Assembly (NCBI RefSeq): GCF_000238915.1
Contig: NZ_BAEG01000016.1
Span: forward strand, 25,914-89,913
Source of the DNA: Arthrobacter globiformis NBRC 12137
GTDB taxonomy: Bacteria > Actinomycetota > Actinomycetes > Actinomycetales > Micrococcaceae
Direction: 5' to 3'
DNA: 64,000 nt
Under the pieces are notes generated by a model. The model worked only from the letters and a program-made list of their open reading frames with translations, searched no databases and was not told the origin of the DNA. Below, piece after piece: positions 63,907-64,000 of this stretch. The stretch's first letter is position 1, and the number at the start of each line of letters is the position of its first letter. The position numbers were made by a program, and so were the translations under genes.

Positions 63907-64000
63907 TTATTCGTGTTGGGGTCGTGAGCGGAAGTAGTGGTTGCGGCGGGGTTTTCGGTGGGGGTCGAGTTCTGGTGGGGGTTTGAACCAGGGGACTTGG
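63907..64000 (-). CDS. C-terminal end of a probable DUF222/HNH endonuclease (right edge)
   Basis: The minus strand reads, in one frame to a TAA at 63907-63909, VPWFKPPPELDPHRKPRRNH then YFRSRPQHE. The W-x-P-P-x-x-x-D-x-x-x-x-P-R-R-N-xY motif is the characteristic C-terminus of HNH endonuclease signature proteins with a DUF222 domain, abundant in Arthrobacter. The rest of the gene lies outside the window. Repetitive GGGG runs make the base composition unlike the neighbours. Confidence 0.6.
   Translation of the reverse strand, partial: QVPWFKPPPELDPHRKPRRNHYFRSRPQHE

Overview
The window is a dense, GC-rich bacterial chromosome segment with almost no mobile DNA. Gene content and order point to a Gram-positive actinobacterium of the Micrococcaceae (Arthrobacter/Pseudarthrobacter type). 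Supporting markers are recA-recX-miaB-miaA-dapF-hflX-dinG next to lexA, a LysM gene divergent from lexA, PriA-type hisA, DUF3046, DUF1844, ClgR, ribonuclease J and FtsK beside dapA, and an Rv2578c-type radical SAM gene. No rRNA, tRNA, CRISPR, prophage or insertion sequence was seen. The assignment is by recognition, not by search.

Layout. 1-2.8 kb: pheS-pheT (pheT runs off the left edge). 3.2-9.2 kb: an HExxH membrane protein and a SIMPL protein, a decayed pcp, an SOS-type radical SAM gene, a NUDIX hydrolase, an MFS exporter, a CDF transporter and a GlsB-like protein. 9.3-12.5 kb: TrmH methyltransferase and infC-rpmI-rplT behind a structured leader. 13-18.8 kb: MFS, SseB and the histidine genes hisC-hisB-hisH-smORF-hisA. 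18.9-31.4 kb: DNA damage and RNA modification block (LysM, lexA, dinG, hflX, dapF, miaA, miaB, recX, recA). 31.4-39.8 kb: DUF3046, MarR, ClgR, CinA, PgsA, FtsK, RNase J, DapA. 39.9-44.6 kb: carbon-nitrogen hydrolase behind an SOS-box stub gene, a frameshifted reductase, a membrane acyltransferase, dapB. 44.7-50.8 kb: molybdenum cofactor cluster with a membrane molybdoenzyme. 50.9-56 kb: small proteins, M16 peptidase, pnp, rpsO. 56-64 kb: kynurenine pathway pair, ribF, DUF937, truB, aminotransferase, guanine deaminase-like protein, and the tail of a probable HNH endonuclease.

Three themes cut across the genes. First, a LexA regulon can be read from the DNA: boxes of the TCGAAC-N4-GTTCGA type lie at lexA/LysM, recA, the radical SAM gene and an unknown gene at 41.2 kb. 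Second, at least twelve genes appear to be transcribed leaderless: a TANNNT -10 hexamer sits 6-8 nt before an ATG or GTG with no Shine-Dalgarno. Third, translation genes carry start-site control: infC begins with AUU behind a leader ending in an intrinsic terminator, and pnp begins with TTG behind a hairpin overlapping its Shine-Dalgarno.

The most interesting loci are the SOS-box leaderless stub that resembles the N-terminus of DUF222/13E12 proteins (40787-41251), the LexA-controlled radical SAM gene with the broken pcp beside it (4344-5754), and the infC attenuator-like leader (12197-12442).
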